Source: Puffinus mauretanicus (taxonomy: Eukaryota > Chordata > Aves > Procellariiformes > Procellariidae). From it: a stretch of DNA of 64,000 nucleotides. The DNA is taken from NCBI GenBank assembly GCA_023333565.1, contig JAJKFH010002646.1, forward strand, positions 868,001-932,000. Reading direction: 5' to 3'. The first letter of the stretch is position 1. Each line of letters begins with the position of its first letter. The translations under genes and the position numbers were made by a program. Shown one piece after another: positions 35,425 to 46,919 of this stretch. A model generated the notes under the pieces. The model did no database searches, had not been told where the DNA came from, and saw only the letters and a program-made list of their open reading frames with translations.

Positions 35425-37420
35425 AAGTCTGCAAACTACGCTAACCATGGAGTACCATGAAGGAATGCATGTTGCTGTGGTGTGACAAGCTCCTTTGTAT
35501 TTAAAATAACCAAACTTTGTGGGTGATCTCATAAAAGCCAGCAATCTGCTTCCCAAAAGCTTTAGGTCTCAATTACACAATGGTGAATTGAATTAGGACC
35601 ATGAATACATTTTGAGGATGGAGAAGGGAGGAAAGCTAGTTATGTAAATGGAAAAGGCAAAAACATGTATTTGAAAATATAAACAGCTCTTACTGAACTG
35701 AATTAATGGAATGGAAGTGGGAAGATGAGCTTAGCGTCAGAATTGGTACAGCTCCATTTCATACCTATGATTAAAGATTCACCCGAGAATAGACTATAAG
35801 ACTCACCACTTTAACATGGGAAATTACCTACCTCCTAACTTCTAGGTAAAAGTGCCTGTGAAATGTTCCTGTTCTCTGTCTCACCGACTGCTGAGGTATT
35901 TTGCTTCAGCCTGAGGGGCTAAAAGATTTTGCTCCATAATTCCCTTTTAGAAAAATAAGGTACTTTGTTGGGAAGTAGGGCATATGAATTCATATTCTTC
36001 CAGAAATACGGAGAAATGGGACCCAAGGCCTTCTGTATCCTATGGGAGTGCTTTGACCCAAGGGATAGAAAAAAGAACTACATCTCTTTGACTACCATGT
36101 TTGTGAATTTTCCCCCAACTCCTTTTTCCAGATAGATCTACTCAGTAAATTCAACCTGCCTTTGCAAATAGTTTCAGGATCTTTTCACTGACTTTGCAGC
36201 ATAAAAAGAAAGGGAAAAAATGTTCATACTAATCTAAATGCGTATCTCCAAGTATCATTAATCTCAACCTACCTCTCTGCTTGTTTGACAAAACTGTGCA
36301 GATAGTGCAGTAATGGCCACATGAGAAAAGTCTACTTGAAGTTAATTGAGTGTTTGTATAGCGTTTGGTGTTCTAAGACTTTTACTTTATTAGGTGTAAT
36401 TTTGGTCAGCTCACTAATGGGAAAATATGCTCAAGCTGGAGATGATCCAGAAAACCTCAATATAGTTAATACAAAGATAGAGGGAGTAATACAAAAAAGG
36501 TGAAGAACTGCATGTGAACGTTTTAATGTTTTCCAAACACACTAAGTTCACTATATTTTCATTTTGGTCAGCTATTTCTGTTCCTCGGTCACAACCCTGT
36601 TTATATAAATCACTCTGCTTCTTTAGTAGGAACCTAGTATACATTGGAGAGAGATGGTATATAGTAATTCTACAGAATCTATCCTTAGTGACAGTTTGAA
36701 TTTTCTTTTATTATATTTCTTTGAAATCAGTTAGATTTCCCCGTAATCATTCAGTTTCCTGTGATCATTTCTTGTCTGCTGCTACCACTAAGCTAGTCCA
36801 ATGACTCCATCACCTTTAAGCTATTGATCTGTCTGACATCTAATTCAACCTGTTCACAGTTATCTGGAGTGCTCCAAAGATAGATCAAAAAGATTCATTA
36901 CCTACGTCTCTGACACAAAATTTCTGGAAGGATAACACTTTTCCCCAGTCAACAAACAAGTTAATTTTTGGAGATTTGGGGATTTTGGTTTTTAATTATA
37001 GAAAAAGTATTCACTTGAACACCAAAATGTAGCAAAATACTTAAAAAAAAGAATAATGTTAAAAGAACTCTCTATGATGGGGCCACGGCTCAATAAGGTC
37101 TCCTGTGTACTTCTCCTCTAGCTAAGTGTAGACACTTAAAATGAAGTTGAATCACCTTTGAACAAAAGTTAACTAGAGTCTTAATGAAAAAAAAAATTAC
37201 ACAACAAAAGAACATATTTTTTAAAATTAACTCTCATTTTTACGAGCACTGAACTGTTTGCGCATGTTTCAGCACATGGATTCCTTACACCAATGTGTGT
37301 AAAAGGGTATTTACAGACATGAATGGAAAGGTTACTGCTGACTGCTGTGGAATTTTGCTCAGATCTTCAGTGATCTTGTGTTATAATACATTTGTGCATT
37401 CAATTTATAACAACTTTATT
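35425..37420. other. Non-coding DNA, nothing recognised
   Basis: AT-rich sequence with short frames only (36321-36503 and 36514-36699 on +, 36414-36644 on -), which overlap one another and show no domain. No transposon ends. Confidence 0.55.
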
Positions 37421-37424
37421 ATAA

Positions 37425-38095
37425 GCCCCCTTTAAGTACTGATAGGCCGCAATAAGGTCTCCCCGAAGCCTTCTGTTCTCCAGGCTGAATAACCCCAACT
37501 CTCTCAGCCTTTCTTCATAGGAGAGGCATTTCCACCCCCCTGATCATTTTTGTGGCCCTCCTCTGGACCCGCTCCAACAAGTCCATGTCTTTCCTGTGCT
37601 GAAGACTCCAGAGCTGGACGCAGTACTCCAGGCGGGGTCTGACCAGAGCAGAGTAGAGGGGCAGAATCACCTCCCTCAACCTGCTGGCCACGCTTCTTTT
37701 GATGCAGCCCAGGATACGGTTGGCCTTCTGGGCTGCAAGTGCATTGTTGGCTCATGTCCAGCTTTTTGTCCACCAATACCCCCCAGTCCTTCTCGGCAGG
37801 GCTGCTCTCAATCCCTTCATCCTCCAGCCTGTATTGATACCAGCGGTTGCCCTGACCCAGGTGCAAGACCTTGCACTTGGCCTTGCTGAACCTCATGATG
37901 TTCACACGGGCCCACTTCTCGAGCTTGTCCAGGTCCCTCTGGATGGCATCCCGTCCCCCAGGTGTGTCGACCTCACCACTCAGCTTGGTGTCATCTGCAA
38001 ACTTGCTGAGGGTGCACTCGATCCCACTGTCTATGTCATTGATGAAGATATTAAACAGTCCCAATATGAACCCCTGTGGACCCCTGCGAAGGTCT
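37425..38095 (-). mobile_element. CR1 LINE fragment, truncated at both ends
   Basis: A clear avian CR1 ORF2 piece on the minus strand covering the end of the reverse-transcriptase palm through the C-terminal region. At its right edge it starts just before the LFNIFINDI motif. At its left edge it stops inside coding sequence (GGAGACCTTATTGCGGCC on the minus strand), with neither the CR1 3' UTR nor the octamer tail present. Losing the 3' end is unusual for CR1, which normally keeps it, so a later deletion or rearrangement is likely. Moderate divergence. Confidence 0.92.
37504..38064 (-). pseudogene. CR1 ORF2 reverse-transcriptase remnant
   Basis: A 186-codon open stretch of the CR1 reverse transcriptase, which primes reverse transcription at a chromosomal nick. 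It keeps LFNIFINDI (residues 3-11), the catalytic FADD box (22-25, at 37990-38001) and EKDWGVLVD (91-99). A frameshift near residue 108 (around 37735-37745) throws the rest out of phase: the proper continuation encoding the conserved C-terminal region is present in another frame. The N-terminal endonuclease and most of the polymerase are missing, so it is a dead fragment. The first Met is an arbitrary start inside the domain. Confidence 0.9.
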
Positions 38096-40240
38096 AAGTA
38101 CCTAACTCCTTGTAGGGATTATCAGGTGGACAAAGATTTGATTCTGGTATACAAATGTGTCTATCACTTCAGAGGGGTCAGGCCCACATTTTGTCTTCAT
38201 AGTCAAACTCTCCATGTACTTTTAAAATTAACTGAAATTATACTCTAACTTTGACAAAACTGTACCTACATTTTTGATGACTTCTATTGTATTAGCACAA
38301 GATTTGTAATATCTGTGTTGGTCTTCTTGAAAAGATCTTAACCATCTTAACCACACATAAATTACATGCATTATAAAGAAAATAAGGGTGGTTTTATGTG
38401 GGAGTCGAGGAGAACCTACTCAGGGAGAAAAGGTGAGTCATCAATATTTAGATCACTAGAAATAAAAGCACAGCTTATGATGGCAGACAGACAGGAGGAA
38501 AGAAACAGAGCAGGTGGGTGAGGCTGAAGGCAGACTCAGAGCAAGACAATACGCTGGACTGGCTCCAGACACAGCATGGAAATCACCAAGCATAACACCG
38601 ACAAGATGCATCGTAATGTGTGCTGATGTGCTAGAGGCGAGACTGAGAACCTGTCTCTGTGGGAAAAGTCTCTTACACTGTAATTAATCAGGAAGTAGCC
38701 AGGAAAAAAAAATATTCAAAGAAGGGCTGAATTTCTGTGGAAAAACAGACTCTGCTAGCTAGACATTTAAATTAACATGTTGTAAGCAAATTTAAAACTG
38801 TATCAATTGAATTACTTTAAGATGTTGAACCAGAGAGGTTACATTTTGTGTCTATCTTATACTGTAACATTTTGGAAGCAGGACTATTTTTCTTTCTCAA
38901 GCACCAAGAATTTCTTTGGTATATATTCAAGAGGTGGTCGAAGTGTATGATGGAGACTTTCCTTCTTAGTATACATAGGTCATACAAAGGGGACACATAC
39001 ATAACTTTGAAATGAAAGCGACTCAAAGTAAATGAAGAAACATTTCCAGATTGGTGGGATAGAAGTGAAAGCTTCACCACCTACTCAGAGATGAGATATG
39101 CAGAAGGGAGAGACCTGGAAAAGAAGTGTTAATCGAATGAATGGCAAAGAGAGAGAAAAGCAAGTTCACACTTAGCCATTGTGGTTAGAAACTGGAATTA
39201 GGAAATTTCAGTTAGAAAATTGAGTTAGGAAAGGGAAGAAAAACAGAATATGGTTATGAATTTTGGCCTGATCCTGAAGCCTTTGCCATTTGGAAAATGT
39301 ATTATAACATACATAATAAGGGAAATTTAATGGGTTTTTTTAAATGTAACTTTGTTAGTGAACTATAGAGTTTCTCAAAGGTGCAAAATTAGTAGTTTAT
39401 TATGCCTATCAAGTCCTTCATTAATATACTCCAGCCCTTTTCTGAATCTGTTTCCCGCAGCATCATGAAAATGAGGTCAGCATTACCATTCTGGTTTTGG
39501 TCTTTCCCTTGAGCCTTCTTGAGCATCTCAGGAATTTACTGTTGAATGCAGTGAATACTTGTTCACTGCATGTTATTCCTGTCTCTGCTTTCTCTGAAAC
39601 CTGTACTTTTGCAGGTGATATTGATAGATTGCAATGAGAGAGGGGGAAACTGGAAGCAGAGTTGCCAAGCAAAGAGGTCAATTGGCTGGGAACACACTTT
39701 ATATTCCCAACAATACTGAATGACCCTGGGAAAATCACTTCTCTTTTCTGAACAAAAGCTTTCTCACCTCTGACATAAAAATAATGTTGACCTCACTTGC
39801 AAAATTCTTTTGAGATACACTGTTGTGCAACTGTGTGGTTTTTTCCCTTATTTTTAGTGACTTCAGTGATGTGTTGATAACCAGTTTGGCTTAAACTCTC
39901 AATTCATTTCAATAGCAACTTATTTAATTAGCTACAAACTGATCACTCAGTGATCAATTTCTTTAGGGCGATTTTGTCTGTGGCCCCTTTTGCCTGCTTT
40001 GTCTCTGTTACTTTTTCCAAATCTTTCTCTCACCATCCATAATAGGAAAAGTCTACTTGAAAGAAGTGCAAGTCAGTGTGACCTGAATGAATGTCATATT
40101 CAGAACTGTGCATGCAGGTACGACAAAAAAGAGGAGAGCTTTCAAAATTTTTTTAATCGATGAGGCAAAGAAAACAGGAACTCCAAAAAAAATGAGGAAA
40201 GAACAGTTAGGTGGGCCTCAAAAGAGATGAAAAAGCTGTA
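38096..40240. other. Non-coding DNA, nothing recognised
   Basis: No gene or transposon ends. Small perfect inverted repeat TGATCAC-TCA-GTGATCA at 39940-39956. Minus frames 38817-39080 and 39463-39738 show no domain. Confidence 0.55.
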
Positions 40241-40242
40241 GT

Positions 40243-40280
40243 TATTGACCTTCTTCTTGAGATACTCAAGAAGGATCAAT
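40243..40280. repeat. Stem-loop next to a CR1 scrap
   Basis: A perfect 9-base stem CTTCTTGAG (40253-40261) / CTCAAGAAG (40265-40273) with a 3-base loop, extended imperfectly by ATTGACC and GATCAAT. It lies just upstream of the CR1 3' tail that starts near 40290. Confidence 0.6.
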
Positions 40281-40287
40281 AATGACG

Positions 40288-40353
40288 GTTTGACGGTTGG
40301 ACATGACGATCTTAGAGGTCTTTTCCAACCTGTATGATTCTATGATTCTATAA
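40288..40353 (+). mobile_element. CR1 LINE 3' terminal scrap
   Basis: About 65 bases of the CR1 3' end on the + strand: GGACATGACGATCTTAGAGG, then TCTTTTCCAACC, and two terminal octamers (TGATTCTATGATTCTA). Only the last stretch of the 3' UTR is present, an extreme 5' truncation. Sequence is close to the standard avian form, so it is not very old. Confidence 0.85.
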
Positions 40354-40355
40354 TA

Positions 40356-42005
40356 TTGAGAGCTACACAGAGATCACACACAGTGGAAGGAAGAAACCCC
40401 CAGAAAACTCTAATCAGAGTCACGTGGTAGATAAAGAACCTGTAAAAGAAATGTTCAGAGCAAAGTGAGGACTGAAACTGAGGCTTAAAAATCATGAAGG
40501 AATCTGGTTGCAAAAGCTAGTCAGGGAACAGAGAGGATAAGATCATTGGTTTTGCATAAAAAGAGGTTAGAGACTATGAGGTCAAATGTGTATGGTTTCC
40601 AAAAATAGGGAAATAGTGGCAGTTCTATAGAGAGGGAAAAAGTTCAAGTTGAGGTTAAATCATTAATTAATAATGAATGATATAGTTTCATATGGCAAAA
40701 TAATAACGTACAAAATAGAAAATATAATCATGCTGATTGAAAGATGGTGTTTTCCAAACAAAGCTAACCCAGAGCTAATTCCAGTAGACACAGGGCAGGA
40801 TCAGAGAGAGAGAACAGAGTTGTCACTTTGCCACTGAAGCAAATAAGATCTTAGACTACGGTATTGGGACTATTTTATCTTTCTGTTTCCACTATGATCT
40901 GCCTTTGATCCATGATCATGTCACTGACTTTGTGTCACTCAAACGTGTATAGACTTGTTTCTCATGCCTTGTATTATCAGGGAGAACCAGGACCGCTATA
41001 CTTTGTTTCTCTCCCAACAGTGAAGTAAAAAGTGCTTTTGTTTATACACATGTATGTATAAATGTGCAGGCAAAATTAGACACAGATACATTTTCTTAAA
41101 GGAAGAAAAAAAGATCTACTGAACTGATCTTGTATATAATACAAATAATGACAAATTAAAGAACAAAACTATAAATCAGGAAAAACTAAGCTATCAGCTG
41201 TATTCACAGATACACAGGGTTTTTTTGTGTAGTTGCATCTGAAATGTTTATGCACTCTTTTGTAATGTGTGTTGCTTATCTCAAATCAGTTCAATGGGTC
41301 TTCGGTTTTGCAGAGAAGAAACTCTTTGACTTGCTTGTATTTTTAAGATTGAAGGTCTTCCATAAAAGAAAGTGTAGCACTTCTGTGCCTTAGGATTGCT
41401 CTACACCGTACTCACTGATTTGAAATTATTGCAGCACTTTACTTTTTGTTATAAGAGTCTTTCTTTGTAAATGGTAGGGGTTCTGGGCTTGCAAACTAGA
41501 AAATAATTTAAAATTATTGGTGTGCTTCACATTTTTAGGAGACCTTCATTCTTCCAAATTAGAATTCCAATTTGTGAAGCGCTCCAATAACTTTAAATTG
41601 CTGTGTACTCTAGATCCAAACCCTAATCTTTCCAAAGTGAAGAGCTTATAAAACTGTTGAAGCCCTTTAATAATTCTGACTTAGATTACAGATACATGAC
41701 TAGAATTTCAATTTAGTTTTATTTTAAATACTTAATTATAATAACCCTAACCTGAACCAACCACGTAAATATAAACTCATATCGTGTCTTCAGTTTCTGA
41801 TGTTAGCTCTTGAACTTTTCACAGTATCATGATAAAAACCTTTTAATTATTGTGAATGACAAAGTGGTGTTGGGACAAGCTGGGCTTTGCTCTGAAGTCT
41901 TTAGTAGCTTTTTGAAAGGGATACTGTCTTCATTTTGTGTCGCACACCGAATATGTATAGACCTTGGACTACTTGCAGATTATTAAGCTTTTCTCTATAT
42001 GGCCC
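40356..42005. other. AT-rich non-coding DNA, nothing recognised
   Basis: No open frame of note and no transposon ends. Ordinary AT-rich sequence. Confidence 0.55.
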
Positions 42006-42014
42006 ACAAAAAAA

Positions 42015-42135
42015 CAGCTGTAGTTATCATTGATAGAACCAGCTGATAATCTGCTGTGCTAGGCTGGGAAAGCCAAAGGCAACAGCTGATCAGCATTTGG
42101 AGAGCCAGCTGTTTCCCCAGTTCTTCCTTTGATCT
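42015..42135. promoter_or_regulatory. E-box / GATA-like / TCF-like motif cluster, candidate enhancer
   Basis: Four CAGCTG E-boxes lie within 97 bases (42015-42020, 42040-42045, 42083-42088, 42106-42111). GATA-like words TTATCA (42024-42029), TGATAG (42031-42036) and GATAA (42045-42049, overlapping an E-box) are interleaved, and an exact TCF/LEF consensus CCTTTGATC is at 42126-42134. CAGCTG is bound by bHLH factors; E-box plus GATA composites are known enhancer logic. Activity and conservation are not shown by sequence alone. Confidence 0.35.
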
Positions 42136-42139
42136 TGTA

Positions 42140-45100
42140 CATTAGCAAGAATGGATTTTGCAGGTTTGTTTTTACAGATGCCAGACTTAGTAGTTTATGT
42201 GCATGATTTCTGCTGTCCATCCACAACCTGCCCTCAGTTACGAAGGCTTAATATGTAGTGTACCAGTGTTTATGCATAAAGCAAATATAAAGTCAGAGAA
42301 TACAGTTTATCTACTATTCAGATACAATCTGCTGGATGCCTAGCCCAATTATGCATATTTTTTGTGTAAAACCATTGATCCAAAATTTTCTGGATATTTG
42401 CAAGCCAGAGACTGGAGCAGCATCCCAACCAAAGCCAAAATTTTATGCAGAGCACCTCTCTAATTCCATACCAAACCATCTGAATGTTCACAAATGTGAG
42501 GGAACAAGAGTGAAATCTGTATGCACACTTTGTTGAATTGATGTATTGGCATGTGAATTTGATATATACACACAAAAATATAAAAGTTTTGACATAAATA
42601 TGTAAAATTGCCCAAACTTTCATTCATATACAAACATATTTCTATATTCACAGAAAAACACAGAGAGATCTGTGAGTTTCTTTATACTTAAAATTAAGAA
42701 CAACATTATTTTTCCTTAGCCTGCTAAAGAGTTAAAGGGGAGCTCAACACTTGACATTGATTTTTTAAACAAGGGCCACATTTACTGGTACATTCTGTCT
42801 TGCAGTGCTCCATTGATGCCAATCACCTTAATCAGCTGGCTAAACTCAGTTCATACCTGCTGTGCATAACTGAAGAGGTACAAACAAGCAAAGCAAAGCA
42901 TGCCGGTGAAACTGGCTCAATATGTTACAAATAACATTAACAAGCATTAGGTTTAACAGCTAAGCAAATAGAATCAAAAGTGAAGAGATATGCAGGTATC
43001 CTGGTATTGAATTTTATTTGACCCTGCCTAAAAATGGATTTCCATGTCTTCTTTTGACAAGAAGTACTTGGTACAAAGAGATTGTTCGTTCTTCTGTTAA
43101 AGTTTCTTTTGCATGAGCATATATTTTTCATTACCTTTAAAAAGATATGCTAACATAAAAACCAAAAGTTGCTAAAATCTCAGTTCAGACTTTTAATCTG
43201 AATAAGTGATCCAAATGTAGTGAAATATTTTCATCTTGGAGTATGGGGGAAAGACCCTTTCTCAGCTGTCTGCCGTCCCTTTCAAGCCTAAACTCTAAAG
43301 CAGTTCTGAACTGCCTGTGGCTAATTTAAGACTGTGGATGACCAAAAACTAGTATAAAAACGTTTGTTGCAATGCCAAAGCTGCTACAGGTTCCTGTTAT
43401 GAATAAATTCCAAGCATATCCATGCATTATCTGAGTGTTTTTACAGTTTTCATGGGAAGTTTATGGTCTAGGTCTACGACATGAGAGGAATACTTTTACA
43501 TGTACTCAGTGACACTTCTTTACATCAAAGACACCTCCAAAATGCTCACAGTTCATCCTGGAAGTGGAGATGACTCTCTCCTTTTGCACCACATCTGTAG
43601 GATTAATTAGTTCCCAGCTTTCTTAATTCCACTTCTCTTTTCTGGGGAGTCCAGGTTCAGTCAATAACCACATTGCTCACTTCATCTGCTGGCTTTAACC
43701 CAAAGTCTTACAGTCAAGGGTCATGCTATAGCTGTGGATTTGACCCAGAGAATTTTCCTGAGCCAGTTGCCATCCTTATCACCTCTGGAAAAGAAGGGCA
43801 ACATTTGTATTGTTTTAAACTCTACCACTCTGCTGACCCACCAGTGTGAGGCCCAGCCCAGCTGCAGGCTGGCGCTCTGCCACCATCAGTTCTGTTTGAA
43901 CAGGAAACTCTGTTTTTGACACAGAGATCAATGCATTAAGCAACGGGATGTGAGAAATGACATGCAGGCAGTGTAATTATTTCAGGGATTTTTTTTTTCC
44001 TATATTTTCTAGCCAATTTTTCCTTATTCCCAGCTACAAAGAGAAGTATTGAGAAAATGAAGAAAAGGAATTGGATGACCAGCAGGAGAAACAAGTACTC
44101 ACAATAATAAAATTTGATCTTAAAATGTTGCTATATAACTTTTGTTTTTGACAGTTTGAATAAATTTATTTTCCTGTACATATTTATAGAGCTTAAAGGA
44201 AATGAATAGTGTCATATAACTAGAGAATTTTGGCCTGATTTTGGTTATATTCAGGAATTTTAGGTCTGAAAGGAAAAGACTGATTTCCCTTAAATACCTG
44301 TGACTCAAAGTGAGAAAATAAAAGAATACCTCTGTCATGTTAACAACAAGGAGGAAACCACCTAATATACCTAAAAAAGCCGTGTCCAGAAATCCGTAGG
44401 GGGAATCTTCTTATGTTTTCAGTAAACCTTTTGTGAGAATGCTAGAAACCTGTTACATGAAAAATACATGTTTTATAGCAGACCATCTGAACATGCTGTT
44501 CTTTTCCTGACATGTGAGATGAGAGCCTATAATCAGCTGGCCTCCTTTCATCTAGAGCTAAAAGACTACTTTCATGAATTTTCATACATTGCTTTTAGAA
44601 ATTATTTCACATGTTAAGAAAGAGAAGGCTGGAAATGAAGGCTGTGCAAATTTTCTGCAAACTTTCAGTCTTCCTTGAATTCCAGACCCTATTGACAGAA
44701 GCATTGATTTTCAAATTTAAATTAGACTGAGATTCCTGAGGTTTTGGCTGGTTTCATTTCTTGAAATATGAACTGAGTTTCACCTTAGTTTGAAAAAGTA
44801 GGCCCTGCTTTTTGTCAAAACTAAGTGTCGGTACATTCAAGAAGCCAATCTAAACAGACAAAAGTGCTTGCCTTGTGTTTCAGATTCAGATAAAAGACAA
44901 AACCAGAAAAGATTAACCTGGCTGCAGATTTCACTGCAGGCTTTTCAAAGAGCTCTACCAGAATCTGTTTGAGAGACAGTTTTCATTGTATGTTCACTGG
45001 GATTGCATCTGAGTTTGGCCCTGATGCCATCAGCTACCGTTAATCTAATTGTTGTGTAAAGATCATCCTAAGAACACTGAAAATCTCCAAGTAATTTTTA

Positions 45101-45330
45101 AAAAACATGCTCCAAAAGTCTCCATCTATAATTACATAAAATTGAAAGATACGCTGAAAGTGCCAAAGTAGTTGTTGAATTTAAATTCAATTTCTCTAGT
45201 TCAAAATTGCTAGTGGCTATGCTGACCATTGGTACTGGGTGCGTATCATACTGGTTTGGAACTCTAGTGCCTTATGCTTGCCACCAGCTTTTGATGTGTA
45301 AAAATACACATAGGATTTTAGAAGATCTGG
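42140..45330. other. Non-coding DNA, nothing recognised
   Basis: No gene or transposon recognised. Short frames (42318-42623 and 44120-44338 minus, 43734-43919 plus) carry no domain. A somewhat less AT-rich stretch at 43500-43920 has no identifiable content. Confidence 0.55.
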
Positions 45331-45334
45331 AGTC

Positions 45335-45720
45335 TCAGTCCTCGCTATTGCAGAATTCTTTATAGTGAGCCCACAATGACAGATTTACAAAAGAATGGTA
45401 ATTTAAAATGGTGTCTATTCCCCCTGAAGCAATGTATATTTTGGAGGCATTAAATTGTATGAAATTTCTAAACATCCAAACCTTGTCATCAGTTTGGCAA
45501 GCAGGCAGCACAGATGTGGCAGAAGGAATATTAAGGGCTAATTTTAATACGACAATCTCTTTGTCATCAGCATATAAATGAAATTTAGGCCCACATTGAC
45601 AGATCAGATTACTGAAGAGAAGCAGGTACAGATTAAAAATCAGGGCCTGGAGAAGAGAAACCTGTGACACCTGCAGAGAAGATTTCGTGGAGCTGATCAA
45701 GCCACAGGAGGTAGGCCAAT
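45335..45720 (-). mobile_element. L2-like LINE reverse-transcriptase fossil
   Basis: The minus strand keeps the core of a non-LTR reverse transcriptase of the L2 type, different from the CR1 copies in this window. A 121-codon frame (45335-45700) reads a degraded GVPQGSVLGPLLF equivalent (residues about 10-22), then NLYLLLFSNLI (23-33), FHLYADD (40-46) with the YADD catalytic box at 45563-45574, and a WMFRNFIQFNASKI segment matching the family's W...NxLxLNxxKT motif. Other residues are heavily changed. L2 copies in birds are very old. No ends of the element are visible. Confidence 0.7.
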
Positions 45721-45724
45721 CTCA

Positions 45725-46765
45725 TTTGGATAGAATGAAGCAGAACCAAGAAATAACACAACACTTCAAAACAACTCTTACAAAGCATTTGAGGAGAATT
45801 GAATGTCTGCTTATGTCCAAGACAGCTATTATAGGTAGGAGGCTAACCAGAGAAAATTCTGCTTGGCTTCACAAGGAATTGCAGGTGACTGTAATGGTGA
45901 AAGTTTGGCACTGTATTGTGGTCTGAAAACAAACTAGTCTTAGAAGAGCAAGTGCTCATCAGAAGGCAGTCAGAAAAACTATAGATTCAAGAGCAAAAAA
46001 ATCCTAGCCAATCAAATAAATACATAAATCTAATTGTAAGAGAAATGAAAGTTAAAATTAATTTCAGGGCCCTATATAAATTTTTATAGGGACCAGCATG
46101 AGACACAATCAGTTTTGATGTGGCAAAGTTAGAATATTAACAGAGCACATGAAGAATGGACCTAATCATATCAAAGTGATAATTGTATGTGAGGAGACCT
46201 GACATAGTGAATATTTCCTTGGTTTTGAAGTGCTGTTTAGTTTAACTATCACCTTAAGTTTGAGTACAAGAAACAGGAAAAACAGAAACATGAAGAGTAA
46301 TGAGGACAAGATTGCCTGCTATTTTGAACAGAAAAGGGGCCAAATCCTAGCCAGAAAAACAAGAACATCAATGAGCACATTACTTTGTTACTAAAAGAAT
46401 CCAAGGGATTTGTCACAGATGCCAGAAAGCGCTCCCAGGTTACATTCAAGTTTTTACAACAGTAGCAGAGGAATCAATCAGTCCGTGCAAGTGTGTGCCC
46501 AAAAGTGAAAGCATTTTGCCATGCTGTAATTAGTATAATGACTGATAAATATCCAGTGGTAACACATTGATCATAGATAATAAAGGGCTGATTATTGAGC
46601 CCTGGGGATGCCTCAAGTCTGACTCCACATGGATGATTAAAAGTTGTCCGCAGGATGTTTAATCTATTAGAAGCATTCAAGTGTAATACAAGTAATTCCC
46701 AGACATGTTTCAGGAGTAGAAAGCAAAATTTCGTGGTTTGTAATATCAAATGTTGCAGTAAACTC
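45725..46765. other. Non-coding DNA, possibly more LINE debris
   Basis: No confident identification. GAGCCCTGGGGATGCC near 46597 faintly resembles the CR1 segment just 5' of the reverse-transcriptase palm, but no further motif supports it. Frames at 45687-45926 (+) and 46249-46449 (-) show no domain. Confidence 0.45.
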
Positions 46766-46770
46766 GACAG

Positions 46771-46915
46771 GGAAGGAGAGGAGCGGAGAGGAGCGAGGAG
46801 GGGAGGGGAGGGGAGGGGAGGGGAGGGGAGGGGAGGGAAGGGAAGGGAAGGGAAGGGAAGGGAAGGGAAGGGAAGGGAAGGGAAGGGAAGGGAAGGGAAG
46901 GGAAGGGAAGGGAAG
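46771..46915 (+). repeat. GGGGA / GGGAA pentanucleotide microsatellite
   Basis: An irregular GGAGC/GAGGA lead-in to about 46798, then seven or eight GGGGA units to about 46835, then about sixteen GGGAA units to 46915. The + strand is pure G/A in the repeat and has dozens of G-runs with 1-2 base loops, a very strong G-quadruplex candidate. It creates spurious Gly/Arg/Glu (+) and Pro/Ser/Leu/Phe (-) frames. Confidence 0.95.
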
Positions 46916-46919
46916 CCCT

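Noticed and set aside
35087..35556. Long Lys/Arg/Glu-rich and Ser/Phe/Leu-rich open frames
   Set aside because: They are translations of the GAAA/GGAA microsatellite in different phases; no real protein is implied.
37596..38248. Three + strand frames of 97-132 codons
   Set aside because: Antisense shadows of the CR1 fragment at 37425-38095.
46590..46625. CCCTGGGGATGCC resembling the CR1 segment before the polymerase palm
   Set aside because: Too short and no adjacent CR1 motif in any frame.
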